From Miltoncostaea oceani (GTDB taxonomy: Bacteria > Actinomycetota > Thermoleophilia > Miltoncostaeales > Miltoncostaeaceae), in NCBI RefSeq assembly GCF_018141545.1, contig NZ_CP064356.1, positions 1,873,001-1,937,000 of the forward strand: a stretch of DNA of 64,000 bases, given 5' to 3'. The notes beneath the pieces are model-generated. The model did no database searches and had not been told where the DNA came from. It worked only from the letters and a program-made list of their open reading frames with translations. The position numbers and the translations under genes were made by a program. Of this stretch, positions 18,356 through 26,912 are shown in pieces (the stretch's first letter is position 1; each line of letters opens with the position of its first letter).

Positions 18356-20967
18356 GGCTGCTCGAACGGGAGGCGGCCGTCGCGGCGGTCGAGGACGCCC
18401 TGGCGGAGGCCCGCGCCGGGCGGGGCCGCGTGATCGTGGTCGGCGGGGAGGCGGGCATCGGGAAGACCCGGCTGGTGAACGAGGTGGTGCGCCGCGTCGG
18501 CGGCGACGCCGTCGTGCTCGCCGGGTCGTGCGACCCCCTCCTGACGCCGCGGGCGCTCGGGCCGTTCCGCGACATGGCCCGCACGTCGGGCGGCGCGATG
18601 GGCGCCGCCCTCGCCGAGGACGCCCCGCGCGAGGACGTGATGGAGGCGGCGCTCGCCGAGCTGGCGGCGGGACCCGTACCACGCCTGATGGTGGTGGAGG
18701 ACGCCCACTGGGCGGACGAGGCGACGATCGACCTGCTGGCGGTGCTCGGCCGGCGCATCGGCGCGACGACGGGGGCGCTGGTGGTGACGGTGCGCCTCGA
18801 CGAGGTGGGCCCCGCCCTCGGCGCCGCGCTCGCGGCGGTGCCGCCCGACGTCGTCCGCCACGTCGCGCTCGCGCCCCTGTCGGCGGCGGCGGTCGACGCC
18901 CTCGCGACGGACGCCGGGCACCCCGCGGGCGACCTCCACGCCCGGACGCGCGGCAACCCGTTCTTCGTGACGGAGGTCCTCGCGGCGGGCGGTGGGGTGC
19001 CGTCGACGGTGCGCGGCGCCGTGCTCGCCCGCGCGGCCCGCCTGGCGCCGTCGGCGCGGGAGGCCCTCGACCTGGTCTCGGTGGTCCCGGGCCGCGCGGA
19101 GCTGTGGCTGCTGACCGGCGCCCTCGGCGCGCGGGAGGACGACCTCGACGCGTGCGTCGCCGCCGGGATGCTCGAGTTGGGCGACGGCGGCGTGAGCTTC
19201 CGCCACGAGATCGCCCGGTCGGGGATCGAGGCGGAGATGACGCCGCTGCGGGCGGCGGCGCTGCACCGGCGGGTGCTGGACGCCCTCGCCGCCCGTCCGG
19301 GGGTCCCGCCGGCGCGCCTGGTCCACCACGCCCGGCGCGCCGGCGACCACGACGCGGTGCTCCGTCACGCCCCGGCGGCGGCGCGGGCGGCCGCGGCGGC
19401 GGGGGCCCATGGCGTGGCGGCCGACCACCTGCGCGCCGCGCTCGCGTCGGGCGGGTCCCTCGATCCCGCGGCGCGGGCCGATCTGCTGCAGGCGGTCGCC
19501 GTGGAGGACTACACCCGCGGTGAGAGCGGGGAGGCCCTGGTGGCCCTCGGGGAGGCCCTCGCGATCCGCCGGTCCCTGGGGGACCGGCGGGGGGAGGGCG
19601 TCGGGGAGCGGTGACACGCCCGGCTCCTGTGGCTGGAGGGCCGGCGCCGGGACGCGGAGGCGGCGGCGGAGCGGGCCGTCGCACTGCTGGAGCCGCTCGC
19701 CCGCGACCACGAGCTCGGCATGGCGTACAGCACCCTCTCCCAGCTCCACATGCTGCGGTGGAGCAGCGGCGAGGCGATCGCGTGGGGGGAGCGGGCCATC
19801 GCGATCGCCCGGGAGCAGGGCGACGACGAGGTGATGGCGCACGCCCTCACCAACGTCGGCACGGCGCGGTGCTCCACCCCCGCGGAGGGTGGGGAGGGGA
19901 TGCTGGAGGAGGCCGTCGCCCTCGCCCTGCGGCGGGGGTTCCACGACCACGCCGCGCGGGCGCTGGTGAACCTGTCGTGGAACCTCGTCGCCCGCCACCG
20001 GTACGCGGAGGGCCTCGACGCGATCGCCCGCGGCCTGGAGGTCGCCGACCGCTTCGACCTGCGCTCCCACGAGCGGTACCTGCTGGGGATGCGGGCGTGG
20101 GCCCGGCTCGACCTGGGTGACTGGGCGGCGGCGGAGCGCGACGCGGCGTCGTCCCTCGCGGTCCGCCGGGCCCACGGCACGACGTCGTCGCATCCGGCGC
20201 TGCTCGCGCAGGCGCGCGTGTTGTCGCGGCGTGGCGATCCGGCGGCGGCGGAGCCCCTCGACCTGGCGTGGCGGTTCGCCGTGACCGCCGACGAGGCGCA
20301 GCGGCTCGTGCCGGCGGGGGTGGCGCGCGCGGAGGCGGCCTGGCTGGCGGGGGACGTGGCGGGGGCGCGTCGCATCGCGGAGGAGGCGGTCGCGGCGGCG
20401 TCGCCGACGTCGGACCCGGTGTTCATCGGGGAGGCGGCGTTCTGGCTGCGCCGCACCGGGGGCCTGCCGGAGGTCCCGGAGGGGGCCACCGGCCCGTGGT
20501 TGTTGTCGTTGCGGGGGGAGCCGCGGGCGGCGGCGGAGCGGTGGCGGCAGCTGGGCTGCCCGTACGCCGCGGCCGACGTGCTCGCGGAGTCGGATGACGA
20601 GGACGACCTGCGGGCGGCGCTCGCGACGTTCGACCGCCTCGGCGCGGCGCGGTCGGCGGCGGTGCTGCGGGCGCGGATGCGCGACCGCGGCCTGCGCGTC
20701 CCCCGGACGGCGCCCGCCGGCGCCCCGGGGCCGGGGGCGGGGACGGGCGTCGCGGGGCTGACCGCGCGGCAGCGGGAGGTCCTCACCCTGCTGGCGGAGG
20801 GGTTGACGAACCGCGCGATCGCGGAGCGGCTGGTGATCTCGGAGCGGACCGTCGACCACCACGTGGCGGCGGTGCTGCGCACCCTGGGCGTGGGCAGTCG
20901 CGCGGAGGCGGCGGCCGCGGTAGGTGGTGCCCATGGACAGGATGGGCACCGGATCGGCGACCGTTAG
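18352..20967 (+). pseudogene. Large AAA-LuxR regulator, copy 2, split by an in-frame TGA
   Basis: A tandem paralogue of the preceding gene with the same order: Walker [28 protein letters not shown], helical repeats, and a C-terminal LuxR HTH (LTARQREVLTLLAEGLTNRAIAERLV). The frame is interrupted once, at TGA 19612-19614, and continues without a shift: copy 1 reads [12 protein letters not shown] where copy 2 reads ER-stop-HARLLWLEG. The TGA therefore replaces a Trp TGG by one base. All other domains look maintained. It may be a fresh nonsense mutation, a sequencing error or a readthrough site; if the stop is real, the products would be an ATPase half (420 residues) and a TPR-HTH half (possible restart at ATG 19720). 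GTG start at 18352 overlaps the copy 1 stop. Confidence 0.85.
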
Positions 20968-21046
20968 GCACGTCCCACCGATGAGCGGGCCCCCGGGCCG
21001 GTCGTACCGTCGTCCCATCAGATCGGACGACGAGGGAGACCCCCCG

Positions 21047-21250
21047 ATGCACCCGAACCACCACCTCCACCGCTCCATCGCACGCGACACCGAGGCCCGC
21101 CGCATCTCCGCCGCGGCGAACGCCCGCCTCGCCCGCAGCGCCCGCCGGGCCGCGACCACCGACGGCGGCGTCAACGCCCCGCGGCCGGCGCTCCGCTGGC
21201 TCCCCATCCGGCGCGACCGGATCGCCGGGACCCCCCGGCACGCCTCCTAG
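21047..21250 (+). CDS. Small basic protein of unknown function
   Basis: A 67-residue Arg/Ala/His-rich protein starting at an ATG with GAGGGAG upstream. A TACCGT -10-like box lies at 21005-21010. A helix-prone middle section (TEARRISAAANARLARSARRAA) is followed by a basic tail. It has no recognisable domain, membrane segment or signal peptide. It lies between the LuxR pair and a repeat cluster, and could be a nucleic-acid-binding small protein or a non-functional frame. Confidence 0.45.
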   Translation: MHPNHHLHRSIARDTEARRISAAANARLARSARRAATTDGGVNAPRPALRWLPIRRDRIAGTPRHAS

Positions 21251-21337
21251 CTCCACGCCACCCGGGCGGGCCCCGTCGCCCGCCCGGGCGCGAGACGACG
21301 CGATCGGGTCGCGCCTCCCGGCCTCCGCGAGGCGGTG

Positions 21338-21373
21338 TGTCGATTGGCGTCGACGCGATGCGCCGATCGGCAC
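21338..21373 (+). repeat. Dispersed palindrome, copy 1 (tandem array)
   Basis: Left arm TGTCGATTGGCG, centre TCGACGCGATG, right arm CGCCGATCGGCA. The right arm has drifted from the consensus GCGCCAATCGACA. Confidence 0.85.
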
Positions 21374-21425
21374 CGATGCCCCGACGACGATGACCAGGCG
21401 GATCCGGGGTCCCCACCCGGTCTGG

Positions 21426-21461
21426 GCCAATTGGCGTCGACGCGATGCGCCAATCGACACC
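21426..21461 (+). repeat. Dispersed palindrome, copy 2 (tandem array)
   Basis: Left arm GCCAATTGGCG, centre TCGACGCGATG, right arm CGCCAATCGACACC. The TTGGCG and CGCCAA arms are exact complements. Confidence 0.9.
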
Positions 21462-21508
21462 GATGCCCAGACGACGGCGAGGTGGATCCGGCACCCCACT
21501 CGGTATGC

Positions 21509-21544
21509 GCCGATTGGCGTCGACGGGATGCGCCAATCGACACC
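21509..21544 (+). repeat. Dispersed palindrome, copy 3 (tandem array)
   Basis: Left arm CGCCGATTGGCG, centre TCGACGGGATG, right arm CGCCAATCGACACC. Confidence 0.9.
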
Positions 21545-21612
21545 GACCCCGGGGACGCCCCGATCCCCGCCCGGGTTGCGCACCACCACCGCGTCCCGTC
21601 AGGGTCGGGGGG

Positions 21613-22662
21613 ATGACGGAGAGGACGCTCACCGCACGGGAGCTGAACCGGGCGGTCCTGGCCCGGCAGCACCTCCTGCGCCGGTCGACGGCGTCGCTGC
21701 CGGTCACGACGGAGCGGGTCGGGGGGATCCAGGCCCAGTACGCCCCCTCGATCTACATCGGCCTCTGGAGCCGTGCGGAGGGGGTGACGGTCGACGGGGT
21801 CACCCGTGCCCTCGTGCGCCGGTCGCTCGTCCAGGCGACGTCGCTGCGCGGCACGATCCACGTCCTGTCCCGCCGCGACCACTGGCCGTTCGTCGTCGCG
21901 TCGCGCACCCGGATGCGGGCGATCTGGCTGCGGTCGCGCCCCGGCCTCGACGAGGACCGGATGCGGGAGGCGGCGGACCTCCTGCGCCCGCGGCTCGCGG
22001 AGGGTCCCGTCGGCCGGCGGGAGATGGAGGACCTGATCGGCCGGGACCGGGCCCAAGGCGTCGGGTTCTGGGTCGACATGGTCCGCACCCCGCCGGCGGG
22101 GACCTGGGGACGCCGCCGCGCCGACCTCTACGGCGACGCGGCCGCCTGGGTCGGCCCGCCGGACGACGACCTCGACGCCGACGCCGCCGTCGCCCACGTC
22201 GTCCGCCGCCACCTCGCCGCGTTCGGCCCCGCCGCCGCCGCCGACGTCGCCGACTGGGCGGGCCTCACGATCGGCGCGGTCACCCCGGCCCTCGACGCCA
22301 TGGACCTCCGCCGGTTCCGCGACGAGGCGGGCCGCGTCCTCCTCGACCTCCCGCGGGCGCCGCTCCCGGACGCGGGGACCCCGGCCCCCGCGCGGCTGCT
22401 GCCCACCTGGGACGCCGCGCTGCTCGTCCACGCCCGCCGCGCCGGGATCCTCTCCGAGGAGCACCGCCCGCGGATCTTCTCGACCCGGACGCCGTTCTCG
22501 TTCCCGACGTTCCTCGTCGACGGCACGGTGGCGGGGACGTGGCGCCTCGACGACGGCCGGGTGGAGCTGTCGCCGTTCGGAACGCTGGCCGCCGCCGACC
22601 GCCGCGACCTGGAGGAGGAGGGCGCCCGGCTCGCCGCGTTCGCCGCCGGCGACCCGCCGTGA
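21613..22662 (+). CDS. Winged-helix AlkZ-type DNA glycosylase family protein
   Basis: A 349-residue protein of the HTH_42/AlkZ family, built of tandem winged helices. Members characterised in Streptomyces excise bulky or crosslinked alkyl bases. The catalytic Q-x-Q motif of AlkZ-type enzymes is present as GIQAQ (Gln 40 and 42). Further family segments are SLRGTIHVLSRRD, the winged-helix core around LAAFGPAAAADVADWAGL, LLPTWDAALLVH and FPTFLVDGTVAGTW. The ATG at 21613 sits just after a GGGGGG stretch. It is monocistronic and lies after the repeat array. Its actual substrate is unknown. Confidence 0.85.
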   Translation: MTERTLTARELNRAVLARQHLLRRSTASLPVTTERVGGIQAQYAPSIYIGLWSRAEGVTVDGVTRALVRRSLVQATSLRGTIHVLSRRDHWPFVVASRTRMRAIWLRSRPGLDEDRMREAADLLRPRLAEGPVGRREMEDLIGRDRAQGVGFWVDMVRTPPAGTWGRRRADLYGDAAAWVGPPDDDLDADAAVAHVVRRHLAAFGPAAAADVADWAGLTIGAVTPALDAMDLRRFRDEAGRVLLDLPRAPLPDAGTPAPARLLPTWDAALLVHARRAGILSEEHRPRIFSTRTPFSFPTFLVDGTVAGTWRLDDGRVELSPFGTLAAADRRDLEEEGARLAAFAAGDPP

Positions 22663-22671
22663 CCCCGCCGG

Positions 22672-23232
22672 TCAGGCCCCCGCGGCCCTCCGGGCGCGCC
22701 ACTGCGCGGCGGTCTGCCCCCACACGACCACCTCGCTCGCCTCGTAGGGGGCGGGGAGCCGGGTGGTGCGCAGCGGCCGCGACCCCAGCCGCTCCGCCAC
22801 CCGCGCCGACGCGGTGTTCTCCTCGTCGATGCAGTGGATGACGTCGGACCAGCCCAGCGTCGCGAACGCCCAGTCCATCGCGGCCGCGGCCCCCTCCGTC
22901 GCGTACCCCCGGCCCCAGCGGTCGCGGCGGATCCCCCAGCCGACCTCCGTCCCCGGCCACCCCTCCGGGTACCAGGGCCCGAGGCGCCCCACCCACTCGC
23001 CGGTGTCACGCTCGACGACGGAGAACATCGCGAACCCCTGGATCGCCCAGGCGCCCGCGACGCTCAGGAACCCCCGCCACGCCTCCGAGCGCGCCTGCAC
23101 GCCCCCGATGAAGCGCGCCGTCTGCGCGTCGGCCATCGCCTCCGCCCACGCGTCGAAGTCCTCCCGGCGCGGGGGACGCAGGATCAGCCGGGGCGTCTCG
23201 ATCACGGGCCCGTCCACGTCGTGACGGTACAC
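22672..23232 (-). CDS. GNAT-family N-acetyltransferase (RimJ/RimL-like)
   Basis: A 186-residue acetyltransferase with the classical opening IETPRLILRPPRREDFDAW, beta-strand VGRLGPWYPEGWPGTEVGW, the acetyl-CoA loop RDRWGRGYATEGAAAAMDWAF and the C-terminal HCIDEENTASARVAERLG. Family members acetylate protein N-termini, amino acids or antibiotics; the substrate here cannot be read. It converges on the AlkZ-like gene. Confidence 0.9.
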   Translation of the reverse strand: MYRHDVDGPVIETPRLILRPPRREDFDAWAEAMADAQTARFIGGVQARSEAWRGFLSVAGAWAIQGFAMFSVVERDTGEWVGRLGPWYPEGWPGTEVGWGIRRDRWGRGYATEGAAAAMDWAFATLGWSDVIHCIDEENTASARVAERLGSRPLRTTRLPAPYEASEVVVWGQTAAQWRARRAAGA

Positions 23233-23246
23233 GCGCGGCCCCGGTC

Positions 23247-23252
23247 TAGACT
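23247..23252 (+). promoter_or_regulatory. -10 box (TAGACT) of a leaderless M20 peptidase promoter
   Basis: TAGACT ends six bases before the GTG at 23259. Confidence 0.5.
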
Positions 23253-23258
23253 CGCCGC

Positions 23259-24599
23259 GTGACCGCCGACGAGATGGCCCGCCTCGACGCGCTGCTGCGC
23301 GTCCCCAGCATCAGCGCCGACCCCGCCCACGCACCCGACATGGCGCGCGCCGCGGAGCTCGTCGCCGAGGAGGTCCGCCGCGCCGGCGGAACCGCCGAGG
23401 TGCGCGCCGGCGGCGGCCACCCGCTGGTGGTGGGGGAGGTGCCCGCGAGCCCCGGCCACCCCGACGCCCCCCGCGTGATCCTCTACGGGCACTACGACGT
23501 CCAGCCCCCCGGCGACCCGGCGGCGTGGACGTCGCCGCCGTTCGAGCCGACCGTCCGCGACGGCGACCTCTACGCGCGGGGCGCGAGCGACGACAAGGGC
23601 AACCTCTTCATGCTCGTCGCCGCGGTGCAGCGCCTCGCCGCCGCCGGTGAGCTGCCGGTCCGCGCCGCGTTCGTGGTGGAGGGGGAGGAGGAGAGCGGCG
23701 GCACGTCGGCCCTCGACCACCTCGCCGCCGACGCGGAGCCGGCCCTCGCCACGATCATCTTCGACAGCCCCATGATCGCCCCGGGCCGCCCCGCGATCTG
23801 CACCGGCGTGCGCGGCATGGTCTACCGCCGCGTCCGCGTGCGGTCCGCGCCCGCCGACGCCCACAGCGGCCTCTTCGGCGGCGCCGCGATGAACGCGGCG
23901 CACGCGCTGATGGCGGTGCTCGCGGCGGTCGTCCCCCACGACGGCCGCCTCCCCGACGCCCTCTACGCCGGCGTCGCCCCCGCGGGACCCACCGAGGTCG
24001 CCGCGTGGGCCGACCTGCCGCCGGGCGCCGACGCCCTCGCCGAGGCCGGGCTGCTCCCCGGGGACCCCGGCGCCGCCGACGGCTTCCACATGCGGACCCT
24101 CGCCTCGCCGTCGCTCGACGTCCACGGCCTCGCCTGCGGCGAGCCCCACGCGGTCAAGACGAACATCCCGGGGACCGCCACCGCGACGCTGTCGCTGCGC
24201 CTCGCCCCCGGCCAGGACGCGCCCGCCCTCGCCGCGGTGCTCGACGACCTGCTCCGCTCGGGCGCGCCGGCGGGCGCGGAGGTCGAGATCGAGGACCTCG
24301 GCGTCGCCCTCCCCGCCGCGCTCGACCCGGACCACCCCGTCCTCGTCGCCGCCGCCGACGGCATCGAACGCGCCGTCGGCCGGCGCCCCGCCCCGGTCCG
24401 GCTCGGCGGCACCCTGCCGGTGGTCGCGGTCCTCGCGGCGCGCGGGGTCCCCACCGTCCTCACCGGGTTCGGCCTGCCCGACGACGGCATCCACGCCGTC
24501 GACGAGCACGTGCGGGTCGACCACCTCGGCCTCGGCACCCGTGCCGCCATGGAGATGCTGCGGGCGCTCGGCGCCATCGGGGCCCCGGCGCCGCTGTAG
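23259..24599 (+). CDS. M20-family dipeptidase/carboxypeptidase
   Basis: A 446-residue di-zinc hydrolase. Metal ligands and catalytic residues sit in YGHYDVQPPGDPAAW (His and Asp, near residue 75), YARGASDDKGNL (bridging Asp, near 105) and VVEGEEESGG (catalytic Glu pair, near 143). The dimerisation domain contains the VRSAPADAHSGLFGGAAMNA segment. C-terminal His-containing DDGIHAVDEHVRVDHL completes the site. This architecture is typical of broad-specificity dipeptidases. GTG start follows a leaderless promoter. Its TAG stop doubles as the first bases of the fumC -10 box. Confidence 0.92.
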   Translation: MTADEMARLDALLRVPSISADPAHAPDMARAAELVAEEVRRAGGTAEVRAGGGHPLVVGEVPASPGHPDAPRVILYGHYDVQPPGDPAAWTSPPFEPTVRDGDLYARGASDDKGNLFMLVAAVQRLAAAGELPVRAAFVVEGEEESGGTSALDHLAADAEPALATIIFDSPMIAPGRPAICTGVRGMVYRRVRVRSAPADAHSGLFGGAAMNAAHALMAVLAAVVPHDGRLPDALYAGVAPAGPTEVAAWADLPPGADALAEAGLLPGDPGAADGFHMRTLASPSLDVHGLACGEPHAVKTNIPGTATATLSLRLAPGQDAPALAAVLDDLLRSGAPAGAEVEIEDLGVALPAALDPDHPVLVAAADGIERAVGRRPAPVRLGGTLPVVAVLAARGVPTVLTGFGLPDDGIHAVDEHVRVDHLGLGTRAAMEMLRALGAIGAPAPL

Positions 24600-24602
24600 G
24601 AT
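24597..24602 (+). promoter_or_regulatory. -10 box (TAGGAT) of fumC
   Basis: TAGGAT overlaps the TAG stop of the peptidase gene. A leader of about 28 bases with GAGGGGGAC then leads to the fumC GTG. Confidence 0.45.
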
Positions 24603-24636
24603 CGGCGGTCGGACGCAAACCGATCGAGGGGGACAC

Positions 24637-25950
24637 GTGGCGGAGCTCTGGGGCGGGGAAACCCGCAAGGCGGTCGAGAACTTCCCGGTATCGGGTGAGC
24701 GCGTGCCGCTCCCCGTGGTGCACTGGCTGGGCCGCATCAAGGGTGCCGCCGCCCGGGTCAACGGGGACCTCGGCCTGCTCGACACGGCCCTCGCGGAGCG
24801 CATCTCCGCCGCCGCGGACGCGGTGGCCGCCGGGGACCACGACGACCAGTTCCCGGTCGACGTCTTCCAGACCGGCTCGGGCACGTCGTCGAACATGAAC
24901 GCGAACGAGGTCATCGCCGCCCTCGCCGGCGACCCCGTCCACCCGAACGACCACGTCAACATGGGGCAGAGCTCCAACGACGTCTTCCCGTCCGCCGTGC
25001 ACGCCGCGGCGCTGCAGGAGGTCGTGGACCGCCTGCTCCCCGCCCTCGAGCACCTCGGCGACACCCTCGCCGGGAAGGCCGAGGAGTGGAAGGACATCGT
25101 CAAGACCGGCCGCACGCACCTCATGGACGCCGTCCCGGTCACGCTCGGGCAGGAGTTCGCCGGCTACGCCGCGCAGATCCGCCAGGGCCACGCCCGCGTC
25201 TCCGACGCCACGGCGCGCCTCGGCCAGATCCCGCTCGGCGGCACCGCCGCCGGCACCGGCCTCAACACCCATCCCGAGTTCGCCGAGCGGGTCCGCGCCC
25301 GCCTCGTCGAGGAGACGGGTCTCCCGATCGCCGCCCCCGCCGACGGCTTCGAGGCGCAGGGCGCCCGCGACGGCCTGGTCGAGGTCTCCGGCGCCCTCAA
25401 GGTCGTCGCCGTCTCCCTGACGAAGATCGCGAACGACATCGCGATCCTCGGCAGCGGCCCGCGCGCCGGTCTCGCCGAGATCTTCCTGCCCGAGCTGCAG
25501 AAGGGCTCGTCGATCATGCCGGGCAAGGTCAACCCCGTGATCCCCGAGGTCGTCCTGCAGGTCGCGGCCCAGGTCATCGGCAACGACACCGCCATCACGA
25601 TCGGCGGCATGCAGGGCAACTTCGAGCTCAACGTGCGCATCCCGCTGCTCGCGCGGAACCTGCTGGGCTCGATCCACCTGCTCACCACCACGTCGCGGCT
25701 GTTCGCGGACCGCTGCATCGCGGGCATCGAGCCGAACCTGCCGCGGCTCACGGAGCTAGCCGAGGGCAACCTGCAGGTCGCCACCGCGCTCAACCCGCAC
25801 ATCGGCTACGACAAGGGCGCGGCCATCGTGAAGGAGGCCACCGCCTCCGGCCGCCCGCTCCGCGAGGTGGCGCGCGAGCACGGAGTGGAGGAGTCTGTCC
25901 TCGATGAGGCGCTCGACCTCCGGAAGATCGCGGCCGGCAGCTCCGCGTAG
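24637..25950 (+). CDS. fumC: Class II fumarate hydratase
   Basis: A 437-residue enzyme interconverting fumarate and malate in the TCA cycle. Signature segments are TGSGTSSNMNANEV, HVNMGQSSNDVFPSA, the catalytic TGRTHLMDAVPVTLGQE, and the mobile loop GSSIMPGKVNPV. The protein begins at the WGGETRKAVENFPVSG segment and lacks the ~20 residues (R-x-E-x-D-x-x-G-x-x-x-V-P) normally found before it. No in-frame upstream sequence encodes them. The GTG start is supported by GAGGGGGAC. A perfect hairpin follows the stop. Confidence 0.95.
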   Translation: MAELWGGETRKAVENFPVSGERVPLPVVHWLGRIKGAAARVNGDLGLLDTALAERISAAADAVAAGDHDDQFPVDVFQTGSGTSSNMNANEVIAALAGDPVHPNDHVNMGQSSNDVFPSAVHAAALQEVVDRLLPALEHLGDTLAGKAEEWKDIVKTGRTHLMDAVPVTLGQEFAGYAAQIRQGHARVSDATARLGQIPLGGTAAGTGLNTHPEFAERVRARLVEETGLPIAAPADGFEAQGARDGLVEVSGALKVVAVSLTKIANDIAILGSGPRAGLAEIFLPELQKGSSIMPGKVNPVIPEVVLQVAAQVIGNDTAITIGGMQGNFELNVRIPLLARNLLGSIHLLTTTSRLFADRCIAGIEPNLPRLTELAEGNLQVATALNPHIGYDKGAAIVKEATASGRPLREVAREHGVEESVLDEALDLRKIAAGSSA

Positions 25951-26908
25951 CGGACGCACCGGGGAGCCCGAGGAGCGGTCACCGCTCCTCGGGCTCCCGC
26001 CGCTCGTCGGCAACCGCGCCATGGCGGCGCTGGTCGCCCGCGACGCCGCCGGGTGGGGGTTCAGCCCCACCGTCCCGAAGCCGCCGGACCTGCGGCTCCC
26101 CGCCGACTACGTCGAGCGCCAGCAGGAGGACGTCCGCACCCGCGTGCGGGCGCACCTCACCGAGGCCCGCGCCCGCTTCGAGGGCGCGATCCGCTCCGGC
26201 GTGTCGATGGCGGAGCTGGTCGACATGGTCCTGACCGCGGTCCCCGAGGCCCGCCGCCTCGTGCCCGCCGACCTGGAGGGGCTGCTGCGGGCGTTCTTCC
26301 GGCCCCTCGACATCGCCGTCCACCGGGACCCGGTGGACCGCAAGGGCGCGCTCGACGAGGTCGCGGCGATGGCGCGCAACGCCCTCGGCCCCCTCACCGA
26401 GGGCGTCCGGTTCGGCATGGGCGCCGGCGGCAGCGTCACCGTCGGGGTGTCCGGCGTGACCGCGGGGATCGGGCCGCGGGAGGGCGGCCGCGACGGCGAG
26501 CACCCCGTCGAGGTCACCGGGGGGTGGGATCGCTCCGTGAAGCTGACGACGCGGGCGCCGGGGGTCGTCTTCGAGGCGAAGGTCAGCCCTCCCGAGCAGG
26601 CCGGGGGCGACGTGCCGTGGGAGATCGCGCTGCAGTTCCCGGGGGAGGACGCCATGGTCCCCGTGCTGTCGGCGCTGCCGGGGGTGTTCTCCGCCGCCGA
26701 GAGGGGGGTGCGCGAGGCGGCGGGGGAGGCCCGCGCCGGCGGGGCCGGCTCGTTCGACCGCGCGAAGCGCCACATGGCGCCGGTCAAGGACGCCGTGTCC
26801 GCCGTCTCGGCCGTGGCGGCCAAGCACTCCGGCCCCCGGTTCGGCATCGCCGTGACGGGCCAGGGCGGCGACATCGGCGTCACCGCGACCCTCACGATCG
26901 TCTTCTAG
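25904..26908 (+). CDS. Unknown protein with an eCIS-cargo-like N-terminal GNRA motif
   Basis: A 334-residue protein. Residues about 28-45 read LLGLPPLVGNRAMAALVAR, closely resembling the L-x2-L-x3-GN(R/Q)AV-x2-L helix at the N-terminus of many DUF4157-type and extracellular-contractile-injection-system-associated actinobacterial proteins. A helical region (60-160) and a beta-rich C-terminal half with alternating hydrophobics follow (GSVTVGVSGVTAGIG; final TATLTIVF). No signal peptide or catalytic motif is seen. The ATG at 25904 overlaps fumC by 47 bp, has AGGAG 10 nt upstream and is the only start that keeps the motif. No injection-system structural gene is in the window. Confidence 0.65.
   Translation: MRRSTSGRSRPAAPRSGRTGEPEERSPLLGLPPLVGNRAMAALVARDAAGWGFSPTVPKPPDLRLPADYVERQQEDVRTRVRAHLTEARARFEGAIRSGVSMAELVDMVLTAVPEARRLVPADLEGLLRAFFRPLDIAVHRDPVDRKGALDEVAAMARNALGPLTEGVRFGMGAGGSVTVGVSGVTAGIGPREGGRDGEHPVEVTGGWDRSVKLTTRAPGVVFEAKVSPPEQAGGDVPWEIALQFPGEDAMVPVLSALPGVFSAAERGVREAAGEARAGGAGSFDRAKRHMAPVKDAVSAVSAVAAKHSGPRFGIAVTGQGGDIGVTATLTIVF
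25962..25998 (+). terminator. Perfect 17-bp hairpin after fumC
   Basis: The arms GGGAGCCCGAGGAGCGG and CCGCTCCTCGGGCTCCC are exact complements around a TCA loop, beginning 11 bases after the fumC stop. No T-run follows. It lies inside the next gene, where it encodes EPEERS and PLLGLP. It may terminate or stabilise the fumC transcript and limit readthrough. Confidence 0.65.
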
Positions 26909-26912
26909 GGCG

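Larger units (their letters stand above)
21251..21612. other. Gene-free 362-bp interval carrying a tandem palindromic repeat array
   Basis: No convincing gene is present. The interval holds three copies of the window's dispersed palindrome, spaced 87 and 83 bp. The bases between copies 1-2 and 2-3 are also related (ACACCGATGCCC..GACGA..AGG.GGATCCGG), so the array is a diverged ~85-bp tandem repeat and not three separate insertions. Confidence 0.8.

Noticed and set aside
19612-19614. Selenocysteine at the in-frame TGA of the second LuxR regulator
   Set aside because: The aligned residue is Trp, not Cys, no selenocysteine machinery or obvious downstream stem-loop is seen, and TGA is a normal stop throughout the window.
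15053-19684. A 1543-codon minus-strand frame across the ferredoxin and LuxR genes
   Set aside because: It is low-complexity Arg/Pro/Gly sequence antisense to conserved proteins.
21338-21544. A short CRISPR array
   Set aside because: The repeats are imperfect palindromes of ~36 bp, but the intervening bases are themselves repeated, only three units exist, and no cas genes are nearby.
21335-21616. Small frames through the tandem repeats encoding LASTRCANRH-type repeated peptides
   Set aside because: The peptide repetition comes from the DNA palindrome itself; there is no ribosome-binding site and the same peptide appears wherever the repeat is read.
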